A stretch of 64,000 bases of DNA from JAIEPW01 sp964471915 (GCA_964471915.1 CAYYID010000024.1:3561-67560), one strand, 5' to 3'. Positions 54,015-62,930 are shown, numbered from the stretch's first letter. Made by a program: numbers and translations. Notes: generated by a model not told the origin, from the letters alone.

Positions 54015-54944
54015 ATGCAGGAAACTTTGCCCGGTGCGCTGGCACCCGGCTCGCATTCCGTGGAAGTCCCGGCCTGGAAGTCCGTGGCCGGCCATGCCGC
54101 AGCCGCAGCCATAGCGGTGCTGTTCGTCGTCGCCGGCGTGTGGAAGATCACCAATCCGTTCACGTGGTCGACGATGCTGGAGCAATTGCAGGTCTGGTAC
54201 CAGGTGAGCCTGCCGTTCACCATCGGACTGGGCATTGCCGAGACCTTCGCCGGGGTCCTGATCCTGCTGCCGCGATTCCGCCGCTGGGGAGCGTGGCTGA
54301 CGGCGCTCCTGCTGGTGGTCTTCATGGTGTATGTCGGCTGGAATTACACGACGCTGATCGGGAAGGAGTGCAGTTGCTTCCCGTGGGTGAAGCGCACGGT
54401 GGGACCGGGCTTCTTCGTGGGGGACGTCGTGATGCTGGCGCTGGCGGCGCTGGCCGGATTCTGGGCCAAGCCCTCGCAAGGGTTGCGGGTGGCCGCCGTG
54501 GCGCTGGGCGCCATCAGCGTGTTCGCGGCCGTGAACCTGGGCGTCGCCTACTCGCGCGAAACTGGCACCGAAGCTCCGGAATCGATCGTCGCCGATGGCC
54601 AGCCGTTCGCCCTTCGTTCGGGCCGCGTGTTCCTGTATTTCTACGACCCCATGTGCATGCACTGCGACCAGGCGGCGCGCGAGATGGCGAAGTACAAGTG
54701 GGCTCCGGACGTGCGCCTGGTGGCGCTGCACACTGCCATGCCGCAGTTCGCGGCGCAATTCCTCAAGGACACCGGATTCCGGGCAGCGTCTTCGCCGGAC
54801 TGGCAGCCGCTGAAAGCGATTTTTCCGTTCGGAGACGCGCCGTTCGGCGTCGCGCTGGAGCGGGGGCGGCAGAAGGCGGCGCTCCGGACCTTCGCGGGCG
54901 ATGAACCGAAGGCGTCACTGCAGAAGCTCGGCTTCGTCGAGTAG
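54015..54944 (+). CDS. MauE/DoxX membrane domain fused to a thioredoxin-like domain
   Basis: A 309-residue protein. Residues about 28-185 are a four-helix MauE/DoxX-type membrane domain (VLFVVAGVWKITNPFTWSTM and a Cys pair in GKECSCFPW). Residues about 200-309 are thioredoxin-like with a CxxC active site (YDPMCMHCDQAAREMA). Such proteins pass reducing power across the membrane for maturation of extracytoplasmic proteins. The Cys pair in the membrane part may exchange electrons with the thioredoxin domain. Substrates are unknown. Confidence 0.8.
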   Translation: MQETLPGALAPGSHSVEVPAWKSVAGHAAAAAIAVLFVVAGVWKITNPFTWSTMLEQLQVWYQVSLPFTIGLGIAETFAGVLILLPRFRRWGAWLTALLLVVFMVYVGWNYTTLIGKECSCFPWVKRTVGPGFFVGDVVMLALAALAGFWAKPSQGLRVAAVALGAISVFAAVNLGVAYSRETGTEAPESIVADGQPFALRSGRVFLYFYDPMCMHCDQAAREMAKYKWAPDVRLVALHTAMPQFAAQFLKDTGFRAASSPDWQPLKAIFPFGDAPFGVALERGRQKAALRTFAGDEPKASLQKLGFVE

Positions 54945-54946
54945 TC

Positions 54947-55876
54947 CTAAACGCGGATGCGGGTGTTCGCTTCCGCACTCCGATAACAGGCGTCCACCAG
55001 TTCGACGCTGCGCAGGCCGTCGAAGGCGGTGACCGGCGCCGGCGTGCCGTTGGTGACGGCGTCCACGAACTGGCGGTCGCCTTCGGCGAGCCCGAACCGG
55101 GTGGGAAAGTCGATCGCCCGGAAGTCCTGGGTCTGCGTTTCCGTATCCAGGCCGATGCGCCACTGGATCTGCTCCACTTCGGAGGTCTCGATGGTGGCGT
55201 ACTCGCCGAAGACCTCCACGCGCTCGTAGGGGAAGAACCAGCTGGCGTAGGCGGCCGTGACAAAGGTGGCGTGCATGCCGGAGACGAACTCCACCAGCAG
55301 CGAGAACTCGTTCTTGCCCGACAGGCGCGCGTCGAGCGAGGCGATCTCGCCGAACTGGAAGCGCATCATGTCGAACATGTGGATCGGCGTCTCGTAGAGG
55401 TAGCCGCCGGTGACGGCGTCGTCGCCGGTCCAGGCGGGCTTCAGGAGTTCACCGCGGTTCATCTTGATGTGCGCGGTGTGCGCGGGCGATTGCGCCAGCA
55501 GTTCCTTCAGCTTCTTGTAGGCCGGCGCGAAGCGGCGGTTGTGACCCACCTGGAAGACTTGGCGGGAAGCCGCGGCGGCTTCGTGGAGACGCCGGGCGTC
55601 GTCCAAGGTGACGCTGAACGGCTTTTCCAGAAACACGTGCTTGCCAGCGGCGATGGCCTGGAGGGCCATGTCGCAATGGCGGCGGTTGGGGGCGCCGATG
55701 TAGACCGCCTCGCAACGATCGAGCAGTTCTTCATACGAAGCCGCGGGCACGGCGCCGCGGCGGGCCGGGTCGGCATCGTAGATGGCGGCAACCTCGGCGC
55801 GCGGGTCCTGCTTCAGATTCTCGTGGTGGACTTGTCCGATGTAGCCGTAGCCGGCGATTCCGATTTTGAGGGTCAT
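54947..55876 (-). CDS. Gfo/Idh/MocA family oxidoreductase
   Basis: A 309-residue NAD(P)-dependent dehydrogenase. The Rossmann motif KIGIAGYGYIGQVHH opens the protein, and GKHVFLEKPFSVTLDDA carries the conserved EKP lysine. The C-terminal half forms the substrate domain (MNRGELLKPAWTGDDAVTGG and ETPIHMFDMMRF). Members oxidise sugars, inositols or related compounds. The gene faces the DoxX fusion tail-to-tail with a 2-base gap. Confidence 0.88.
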   Translation of the reverse strand: MTLKIGIAGYGYIGQVHHENLKQDPRAEVAAIYDADPARRGAVPAASYEELLDRCEAVYIGAPNRRHCDMALQAIAAGKHVFLEKPFSVTLDDARRLHEAAAASRQVFQVGHNRRFAPAYKKLKELLAQSPAHTAHIKMNRGELLKPAWTGDDAVTGGYLYETPIHMFDMMRFQFGEIASLDARLSGKNEFSLLVEFVSGMHATFVTAAYASWFFPYERVEVFGEYATIETSEVEQIQWRIGLDTETQTQDFRAIDFPTRFGLAEGDRQFVDAVTNGTPAPVTAFDGLRSVELVDACYRSAEANTRIRV

Positions 55877-55927
55877 GAGCGGCGTTCCGAGGCAATGATA
55901 CTGAAGTCCGGGTGGCGCCGGGCGGCG

Positions 55928-55933
55928 TACAAT
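55928..55933 (+). promoter_or_regulatory. -10 hexamer TACAAT, likely leaderless start
   Basis: TACAAT ends 6 bases before the ATG at 55940; no Shine-Dalgarno in between. Confidence 0.42.
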
Positions 55934-55939
55934 ACGCGC

Positions 55940-56884
55940 ATGCTTGTTCCCTCGCTGCTCGCGATCGCTGTGCTTCAGGCGCAGAGTCCGCCGCCCGTTG
56001 CGATGCCCGGCCTGAGGCTGCCGCTCGAGCAGCTTCGCAAGCAGTATCAGCACTACGGGGTGGGCAAGCGGCTGAAGCCCAAGCAGTGGCCCAACGGCGC
56101 GCGGGTGGCGGTGGCGTTGAGCTTCGACGCCGACAACGCGACCGTGCCGCTCTCGCGCGGCAACCTCGGCAGCGAGGAGCTGTCGCGGGGCATGTACGGC
56201 GCCGTGGACGGCCTGCCGCGGATCCTGCGCATGCTGGAGCGCCAGAGGGTGCCGGCTTCGTTCTTCATTCCCGCCGTCAGCGCGTTGCTCAACCCGGAGA
56301 TGATCCCGGCGATTCAGGCGTCGGGCCGGCACGAGATCGGGGTCCACGGGTGGATCCACGAGCATCTTGGGGTGCTCAACAACGAGAAGGAAGAACAGGA
56401 CCTGCTGCACCGCTCCATCGAAGTGCTGACGAAGGCCATGGGCAAGCGGCCCGTGGGCTACCGCGCGCCGTCCTGGGCCATGAGCCAGTTCACGATGGGA
56501 CAGGTGAAGGCGGCAGGGTTTCTCTACGAGAGCAGCCTGATGGCCAGCGACGACGCCTACGAGGTGACGATCGACGGAGTGCCCAGCGGCGTGATCGAAC
56601 TGCCCATCGAGCGCATCCTCGACGACGCGCCGTACTTCGGCGCGGCCAACGGCTCGCTGCCGGCGGCGGATCTGGTGGATAGGATTTATCGTGACGAGTT
56701 CGAGGTGGCGTACCAGGAGGGCGGACTGTACGTGTTGACGATGCACCCGCACTACACGGGACACCGGTCGCGGGTGCTGTGGCTGGAGCGGCTGATCACG
56801 TACATGAAATCGAAGCCCGGGGTGTGGTTCGCGACGCACGAGGAGGTCGCGTTGTATTTGAAGAAGTCCTTTTCGGAGCGTTAG
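55940..56884 (+). CDS. Secreted polysaccharide deacetylase family protein
   Basis: A 314-residue protein with a short signal peptide (MLVPSLLAIAVLQAQS). The NodB fold is recognised by ALSFDADNA (D63, D65) and HGWIHEH (H136, H140), the metal ligands and base, plus GYRAPSW as motif 3. It removes acetyl or formyl groups from amino sugars or related substrates. The group containing D-A-D rather than D-D resembles deacetylases acting on small substrates as well as glycans, so the substrate is open. Divergent from the Gfo/Idh/MocA gene. Confidence 0.85.
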   Translation: MLVPSLLAIAVLQAQSPPPVAMPGLRLPLEQLRKQYQHYGVGKRLKPKQWPNGARVAVALSFDADNATVPLSRGNLGSEELSRGMYGAVDGLPRILRMLERQRVPASFFIPAVSALLNPEMIPAIQASGRHEIGVHGWIHEHLGVLNNEKEEQDLLHRSIEVLTKAMGKRPVGYRAPSWAMSQFTMGQVKAAGFLYESSLMASDDAYEVTIDGVPSGVIELPIERILDDAPYFGAANGSLPAADLVDRIYRDEFEVAYQEGGLYVLTMHPHYTGHRSRVLWLERLITYMKSKPGVWFATHEEVALYLKKSFSER

Positions 56885-56964
56885 CGATTCTGCCGGTGCC
56901 GTCGATTCAGCTGGCCTCGTGGGCGCCGGATCCCCAGCCGGAAGCGCTAAACTATGGTCGCGGC

Positions 56965-57267
56965 ATGGAAGAATACGTCGAGCGAAAAGACGAGGGACTG
57001 TACGTTGCCGGAACCCGGATCTCGCTGGATTCTGTGGTGGCCGAGTTCCAACGGGGGGCTTCACCGGAAGGGATCCTGCGATCCTTCCCATTGTTGGGGT
57101 CCCTGGAGCGCGTCTACGGCGCCATCACCTATTACCTGGCGCATCAGCAGGAGGTGGACGCATATCTGGCAGACGGCCGCGCCGCAGCCGAAAGCGAGCG
57201 CGCCACACAGGTGCTCCCCCAAGGCATGAAAGCACGTATCGAACAGGTACGGAAAGACCTGACCTAA
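56965..57267 (+). CDS. DUF433 family antitoxin
   Basis: A 100-residue protein of the DUF433 (VapB-like) group, whose members pair with DUF5615 toxins. VAGTRISLDSVVAEFQRGAS is the family signature, with ILRSFPLLGSLERVYGAITY following. The C-terminal part is helical and charged, probably the toxin-binding region. The toxin-like frame begins 8 bases after the stop. This gene is intact while its partner is frameshifted. Confidence 0.82.
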   Translation: MEEYVERKDEGLYVAGTRISLDSVVAEFQRGASPEGILRSFPLLGSLERVYGAITYYLAHQQEVDAYLADGRAAAESERATQVLPQGMKARIEQVRKDLT

Positions 57268-57275
57268 CGATCGCG

Positions 57276-57627
57276 GTGAAGCCGCGTTTCCAGGCCGATG
57301 CGGATCTCCGCTTCGAGATCGTAAGTGGGGTTCTGCGTCGCGAGCCTCTGATCGACTTCCAAAAGCGCGCAGCAGCGGTTGCCTGACGGGACCAGCGATC
57401 CGCAGGTGCTCCTCGCTTCTAACGAAGGACGGATCGTGGTCTCTCACGACGTCCGGACCATGCCGGGGCACTTCCGGCGATACCTCGAACAGCACGGCAC
57501 GTCCCCCGGGGTGTTCCTGATCCCGCAGACGGTAACGACCATCGCCGCCATCGAGGAACTGGTGATGATCTGGGCAGTGTCGTCTGGCGAGGAGTGGCAA
57601 GACCACATCGTTTGGCTGCCGCTTTGA
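57276..57627 (+). pseudogene. DUF5615 PIN-like toxin gene with a single-base insertion
   Basis: The 5' half (GTG start) encodes KPRFQADADLRFEIVSGVL and IDFQKRAAAV, the family N-terminus, then hits TGA at 57384-57386. The 3' half in another frame resumes LPDGTSDPQVLLAS, GRIVVSHDVRTMPGHF (the conserved acidic/His motif) and EEWQDHIVWLPL. The total of 352 bases is one more than a multiple of three, and dropping one G near 57377-57378 restores a normal-length protein (116 residues). Either the gene is inactivated or the base is an error. Confidence 0.82.
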
Positions 57628-57664
57628 CCTTAGGATCCGCACCGCGTGCGACGGGGTGCGCCCC

Positions 57665-59971
57665 TCATGGCACCGGCATCACGGCTTTCAGCGAATACTC
57701 CGCCGGCGGCTCGACACCCAGCAGGTGCTTGACGAAGTAATCCCAGCGCCGGCGGTTAAAGTACGGATCCACGGCGAAGCTGTGGTTGCGATTCGGCAGC
57801 ACCAGCAGGTCGTAGTCCTTGTTGGCCTTCGTGAGCGCGTCGATCAATTGGAGCGTCAGCGCCGGGTTGACGTTGTCGTCCATGTCGCCGTAGGCGAGCA
57901 GCAGCCTGCCCTTCAGGTTCGCCGCCAGCCGAGCGTTCTCCTGCCCGTCATAGTTGTTGCCATTCACGGGACCCTGGTACTTTTCGCCCCACGAGTAAAG
58001 ATAGCCGAGCTGGTCGTGGTTGCCGGCCGAAGAAACCGCGACTTTGAAGAAATCCGGGAACAGCAGCATGGCCCGCGCGGAGGCGAACCCGCCGCCCGAG
58101 TGCCCGAAAATCCCGACGCGGTCGAGGTCCAGGTAGGAGTGCTCCTTCCGGAGTTGCCGCAAGCCCTCGACGTGGCTCTTGAGGTCGCCGCCGTTGGCCA
58201 TGTCGGCATAGGCGGCGTCGTGGTAGGCCTTGGACCGCCCGGGTGTACCCAGGCCATCGATCTGATAGACGATAAAGCCCAGTTCGGCGATTGACTGCTC
58301 CACCGCGCCGGCCTGAAAGCGCTTCGGAGCTTTGATCACCTGCGGCCCGGGGTAGATGGCGTCGATCACCGGGTACTTTTTCGCCGGGTCGAAGTTGGAG
58401 GGATACATGAGGGTCCCGTAAATGGGGGTCTTGCCGTCGCTCGCCGTCGCCTGGAACTGCCGAGGCATCCGGTACCCGGCCTTCGTGTACTCGCCGATGT
58501 CGCAGCGCTCTAGTTCGCGGACCACTTTCCCGTCGCGGGCCCGGAGCACACTAACGGGCGTCAAGTCGGCGCGAGAGAAGACGTCGACGAAGTACTTGCC
58601 GCTTGGCGAGAACCGGTCTACCGCCTGGACGTCCGCGGCGGACGCCTGGTGATCGGCGTCCTCGGGGGTAAGCAACTCGATCGCCGCGGTATCGAAGTCC
58701 ACGCGATAAATGTGCTGGAGGTAGGGATCGCGGCCACGCTCCCGGCCCCCGGCGGCGATGTACGCGGACTTGTCGTCGGCGGACAGGATACCCCGCACCA
58801 GCCACTCGCCCGCGGTGACCGGGCGGACCAGCTTGCCGGTCTCGAGGTCGTGGAGATACAGGTGTCCCCAGCCGGAGCGCTCCGACCACCACAGGATCTG
58901 CTTGCGCCCGGTGAGGACGCGCGGCGGCACCGGCGACTCGATCCAGGTGCGCTGGTGCTCCTCGACGAGCAGCTTCGGGTCGCCCGTGGCCGCGTTGGCG
59001 GACCACAGCCGCATGGTCTTCTGGTCGCGCGTGACTTCGACGGCGAACACGGTGGAAGAGTCGGGGTGCCAGAAAGCGTTGCGGCTCGCGAACATTCCGG
59101 CTGCGGGCGCCTGCATCACCGGCCGCAACTGCGGCATCCGCGGCATCCGGATCGCCGTGCGCTTGCCGGTCGCGACGTCGAACACCAGCATTTCCATGAG
59201 CGGCGCGTTCTGGTCGCCGGCCAGGGCATAGCGCCAGGCGTGCACTTGCGGGCGGCGGGGCGCGGCGACGGCGAAGCCGGAGTCCGGCACGGACTGGAAG
59301 AGGAACTGCTTCTCGACGCCGCGCTGATCCATGCGATGCGTGTACAGTTTGGTGGAATCGGGCGACCACGCCGCCTGCACCGGCACCGGCCGGTTCAGGC
59401 GTCGCACCGAAAGCACGTCGTTACCGGTGAAGGACGTCCCGTAGCTGAGTTCCTCAGTGCCGTCGGTGGTGAGCGCGCGCTCCTGGCCGTCGGCGACGGT
59501 GCGGATCCAGAGGTTGTGGTCGCGGACGAACGCCACGCGCGTGCCGTCGGGCGAGGGCAGCTCGGAGCGATTGATCTCCGGGCCGGGAGCGCACTTGTAG
59601 TCCGCGAGGGTGCACTTCCAGGGTTTGCCCGCGAGCTGGAACGCAACGGTGCCGTGCTTTTCGCTGAGGGTCGCCTGCTCGAAAGCGAGCTTGCCTCCGG
59701 GGAGCGCGGCGGTGAGGCGCGCGTGGTCGAAGGCGGGCGTCACGGTGTTGCGGTCGGGGTCGACGAGCAGGAACTCGCGGCCGTCGTTGGGGAGCTGGCG
59801 GCGGTAGACGAACCGGTCGGTCCCGTCGACCCAGGCCGGCTCGACGGCGAGGTTGCGGATGAGCTTGCCGGCCTGGGCAGGCAGGAATTTTTCGGCGCGC
59901 TCATACACTTCGCGCAGGTTCTGGGCGGAAGCCGCCAGGGTGACGAGGAGGAAAGGAAGTACCGGTCGCAT
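57665..59971 (-). CDS. S9 family prolyl oligopeptidase (dipeptidyl peptidase IV-like)
   Basis: A 768-residue secreted serine peptidase (signal peptide MRPVLPFLLVTLAASAQN). The N-terminal 500 residues form a DPP IV-type beta-propeller. The C-terminal alpha/beta hydrolase has the catalytic triad S625 (GHSGGGF), D698 (GDMDDNV) and H730 (NRNHSF). It probably cleaves dipeptides or oligopeptides after proline or alanine outside the cytoplasm. It lies next to the divergent lectin gene. Confidence 0.92.
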   Translation of the reverse strand: MRPVLPFLLVTLAASAQNLREVYERAEKFLPAQAGKLIRNLAVEPAWVDGTDRFVYRRQLPNDGREFLLVDPDRNTVTPAFDHARLTAALPGGKLAFEQATLSEKHGTVAFQLAGKPWKCTLADYKCAPGPEINRSELPSPDGTRVAFVRDHNLWIRTVADGQERALTTDGTEELSYGTSFTGNDVLSVRRLNRPVPVQAAWSPDSTKLYTHRMDQRGVEKQFLFQSVPDSGFAVAAPRRPQVHAWRYALAGDQNAPLMEMLVFDVATGKRTAIRMPRMPQLRPVMQAPAAGMFASRNAFWHPDSSTVFAVEVTRDQKTMRLWSANAATGDPKLLVEEHQRTWIESPVPPRVLTGRKQILWWSERSGWGHLYLHDLETGKLVRPVTAGEWLVRGILSADDKSAYIAAGGRERGRDPYLQHIYRVDFDTAAIELLTPEDADHQASAADVQAVDRFSPSGKYFVDVFSRADLTPVSVLRARDGKVVRELERCDIGEYTKAGYRMPRQFQATASDGKTPIYGTLMYPSNFDPAKKYPVIDAIYPGPQVIKAPKRFQAGAVEQSIAELGFIVYQIDGLGTPGRSKAYHDAAYADMANGGDLKSHVEGLRQLRKEHSYLDLDRVGIFGHSGGGFASARAMLLFPDFFKVAVSSAGNHDQLGYLYSWGEKYQGPVNGNNYDGQENARLAANLKGRLLLAYGDMDDNVNPALTLQLIDALTKANKDYDLLVLPNRNHSFAVDPYFNRRRWDYFVKHLLGVEPPAEYSLKAVMPVP

Positions 59972-60021
59972 CTGGCTTCCGATTGTAAGAGCCAGGGGCG
60001 GCCGGATGCAGGCGCTTGCGA

Positions 60022-60027
60022 TATCTT
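60022..60027 (+). promoter_or_regulatory. -10 hexamer TATCTT, likely leaderless start
   Basis: TATCTT ends 6 bases before the ATG at 60034; there is no Shine-Dalgarno in between. Confidence 0.38.
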
Positions 60028-60033
60028 GAAACG

Positions 60034-61143
60034 ATGCTGCCAGCCGGGCTGATCCTCGTCGTTCTCGCACAGGAGGCCGGGGCGATTGGCTACGCCAACT
60101 TCGCCGAGGCCGGCGGACTCAACCTGGTGGGCGCGGCCCGGGCGCGCGCCGGCGTGCTGCGCCTGACGCCGGCGGTCGAGTTCGAGCGCGGCGCGGCGTG
60201 GCGTACGGAAAGGATCCGCGTGCGCGAGGGCTTCGAGACCGCGTTCCGGTTCCGAATCACCAGGGGTGGCGGGATGAACATGGGAGCCGACGGCTTCGCC
60301 TTCGTGATCCAGAACAACGGTCCGGAGGCGATCGCCGGGCGGGGCGCGGCGGGCGGTTTCGGCTTCGGCGACGGCCGCGGCGATAAGACCAAGCTGGCGA
60401 TCGCGAACAGCCTGGCCGTATTCTTCGACACGTTCCAGAACCCGGAGGACCGCTCCGACAACTCGATTTCGATTTGCACAAACGGCGACAAGTCCGAGAT
60501 GAAATGGCCGCCGCCGACGCTGGCGGTGAACTGGAATCCGAAGGTGAAGCTGAAGGACGGCAAGGAGCATGAGGCGCGCATCGAGTTCCGGCCGCCGCTG
60601 CTGACGGTATTCCTGGACGACAAGCTCGTAGTGCGGGCGGCCGTCGACCTGGGGCGGATGGTGGCCGCCGACGGGACGGCCTACGCCGGGTTCACGGCGT
60701 CCACGGGGGCGGGCTACGAGAACCACGACATCCTCGACTGGCGATTCCGGCCAACGGTGAGTTCCGACGCGTTTTCGGTGAGTTCGACCATCTCGTTCGC
60801 GCCCTTCGATTGCCTGCCCGGGAAGAATCTGTGCACGCCGGCGGCGGCAATCGTCGAGGAGACCAAGCCGGGCGAGTACCACGTGATCCTGCCGGCGCAC
60901 CTGCCGTGGGCGGCGGAGATCCAGAATCCGGGCGGCGCGCCGGTGGAGATCCGGAACGCGCGCGGCACGGCATGCTGGGATCCGGCTGGCGGGGCCTGCG
61001 GAAGTCCGGCAACCGCGGCCGAGGGCAAAACCGGCGCCCTGGTGACACGAACTACCGCAGGCAAGACGGCGTTTTCGCTGCTCGACCAGGACTTCGGGGA
61101 CAACGAGGGCTATTACGAGTTCGAGGTGATCGTCCGCAAGTGA
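60034..61143 (+). CDS. Secreted L-type (legume-like) lectin domain protein
   Basis: A 369-residue exported protein. After a signal peptide (LPAGLILVVLAQEAGA) comes an L-type lectin/concanavalin-like domain (about 25-245): ETAFRFRITRGGGMNMGADG, AFVIQNNGPEAIAGRG and NSLAVFFDTFQN are characteristic of bacterial legume-lectin-like proteins. The C-terminal 120 residues (four Cys at intervals) are unassigned. It may bind glycans at the cell surface. A TTG 18 bases upstream is the other possible start. Confidence 0.82.
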   Translation: MLPAGLILVVLAQEAGAIGYANFAEAGGLNLVGAARARAGVLRLTPAVEFERGAAWRTERIRVREGFETAFRFRITRGGGMNMGADGFAFVIQNNGPEAIAGRGAAGGFGFGDGRGDKTKLAIANSLAVFFDTFQNPEDRSDNSISICTNGDKSEMKWPPPTLAVNWNPKVKLKDGKEHEARIEFRPPLLTVFLDDKLVVRAAVDLGRMVAADGTAYAGFTASTGAGYENHDILDWRFRPTVSSDAFSVSSTISFAPFDCLPGKNLCTPAAAIVEETKPGEYHVILPAHLPWAAEIQNPGGAPVEIRNARGTACWDPAGGACGSPATAAEGKTGALVTRTTAGKTAFSLLDQDFGDNEGYYEFEVIVRK

Positions 61144-61165
61144 CTCTGGCGGGAGCACCGAACCG

Positions 61166-62869
61166 TCAGAACTTGTAGATGAAGATCGAGTAGCCGGCCT
61201 TGGCGACCGGCGTCGCTTCGCGGAAGGCCTGGTAATAACCTCGATACTCGGGGGCGAACAGGTGCCCCGTGAGCAGCGATGCACTGATGGCCCAGTACCC
61301 GGGTTGCGGATCAAGGCGCTTCGTGGGAGCGAGTCGTGGGTCCCAGGGCGGCGGGACCCCGCGGAAGCGATTCGCGGGTAGGCGCACCTCCGGCTTGTCG
61401 AAGCCGAAGTAAGACACGTTCACGACGCCGGCCTCCGGATGCGCCTGCAGCCAAAGCGCCAGGTCGGGAAGGCCCTGTCCCCAATCGAGGTTGCTGTCCG
61501 AAAGATAACGTAAGCCGGCGTCGGCCCCCCCGGCGAAAATATTGAAGTGCGCCAGGTAGTGCGGGTAAGCCATGGCCGTGCGGCCGGAGAACCATAGGAG
61601 GATCGCGACGAGAACGACCCGGCCACGGCGCACGTGCAGCAACCATTGCATCCCGGCGCCGGCCAGGACCACGAGGCAAACGATGGCGGGCAGCACCAGG
61701 CGGACGCCGGCCTGCAAGGGAGTCGCCGAAGCCAGCGCCAGGTAAAACAGCGCGGGCAGGCCAAGCCAGAGCACGGCGCGCCAACGGGAGTCGCGGCGGT
61801 GAAACCAGACCCCCAGCGACAGAATCCCAAGGCCGACCAGAAGGAGAAATCCGCTCGCCGTCTTGACTCCCAAGGCAACCAGGAAGTAGTAAGGGTGGCC
61901 GCCCGGATGGAGATCGCCCAGCAGATACACGGCGCTGTTTCCGTCAAAATAGGCGATCACCGAATGGACGCCTTCGAGGAACCGCTCGGGCACAGGCACG
62001 AGCTGCGCGAAAGACACCCAGTCGATGGGGATCGGGCGGAGCGAGAAGCGCGCTCGCCAGAAGTCGGCCATCGGTTCGGGGATGGTGGTGAGGGAGCCGG
62101 GAAAGAACACCAGGATCCCGGCGTAAACGACGCCGAGGGCTGCCGCGGTTTGCACCAGTACGGTGCGGGGCCGGTGCGTCCTCCCCCAGGCAGCCCGGAT
62201 CCCCAGGAGCAGGGGAACCGCCAGAACCAGCAGGATCAGCGTGAACTTCGCCAACAACCCCAACAGCGCGGCGCCGCCGAGCCACGCCGCGTTAGCCAGG
62301 CCGGGACCCTGCCAATACCGCCAGGTTCGGTAACAGAACAGCAGGTAAGCGAACGCGCAGGCTGCGTCGTTCTTGAAGAGAGCGCCATGCGCCAGCATGG
62401 TCGGCGACAGGGAAATCGCCAGGGCCAGCAGTACACCCACCGTGGGCGAAAAGAGCTGGCGTCCCCACCACCAGGCGAGGGCAGCGCAGAGCAGCGGAAA
62501 AAGTGTCATGGGGAGCCGGGCCGCAAAGAACACGCGCCGCAGGTCCTCCCCGTGGAACCGGGTCATCATTTCCTGCGCGACCGGCCACTCATGGCGTTGT
62601 TTCCAGGAGGGGTGTCCCGGTTCGGGGACCGGGAGTCCCATCCGGAGCGGCGCCCAGCCGCCCAGTATCTTGATTAAGGGCGGCATGTCCCCGGGAAGCA
62701 GGTTGTCCTCCCCGGCCCAATACCGGGCGGCTGAAAGGACATGCGCAGGTTCGTCGACGGTTACCCCGGTGCGCCCAGCCAGAGAGACGAGCACGGCCGC
62801 GAGCGCAACCAGGATCAGGCTGAGCGGGATGATCTCTGCTCTGGACGGAGCTGCAACCGGCGGAGTCAA
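61166..62869 (-). CDS. GT39-like membrane glycosyltransferase
   Basis: A 567-residue polytopic GT-C protein. Acidic D39-E40 in TVDEPAHVLSAARYW is the catalytic motif. About ten hydrophobic helices follow, and SDSNLDWGQGLPD in the C-terminal domain is shared with the gene at 5.3-6.9 kb. It begins with TTG 62869; TACATT six bases upstream suggests a leaderless message. It uses a polyprenyl-linked sugar donor by family analogy. Confidence 0.82.
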   Translation of the reverse strand: MTPPVAAPSRAEIIPLSLILVALAAVLVSLAGRTGVTVDEPAHVLSAARYWAGEDNLLPGDMPPLIKILGGWAPLRMGLPVPEPGHPSWKQRHEWPVAQEMMTRFHGEDLRRVFFAARLPMTLFPLLCAALAWWWGRQLFSPTVGVLLALAISLSPTMLAHGALFKNDAACAFAYLLFCYRTWRYWQGPGLANAAWLGGAALLGLLAKFTLILLVLAVPLLLGIRAAWGRTHRPRTVLVQTAAALGVVYAGILVFFPGSLTTIPEPMADFWRARFSLRPIPIDWVSFAQLVPVPERFLEGVHSVIAYFDGNSAVYLLGDLHPGGHPYYFLVALGVKTASGFLLLVGLGILSLGVWFHRRDSRWRAVLWLGLPALFYLALASATPLQAGVRLVLPAIVCLVVLAGAGMQWLLHVRRGRVVLVAILLWFSGRTAMAYPHYLAHFNIFAGGADAGLRYLSDSNLDWGQGLPDLALWLQAHPEAGVVNVSYFGFDKPEVRLPANRFRGVPPPWDPRLAPTKRLDPQPGYWAISASLLTGHLFAPEYRGYYQAFREATPVAKAGYSIFIYKF

Positions 62870-62875
62870 GCTGCC

Positions 62876-62881
62876 AATGTA
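62876..62881 (-). promoter_or_regulatory. -10 hexamer TACATT, likely leaderless start
   Basis: Minus-strand TACATT ends 6 bases before the TTG start at 62869. Confidence 0.33.
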
Positions 62882-62930
62882 GCAGGGTTAGGCGAACTTA
62901 ATCCAGCATCCTGGGGGGTTCAGCGGTACC

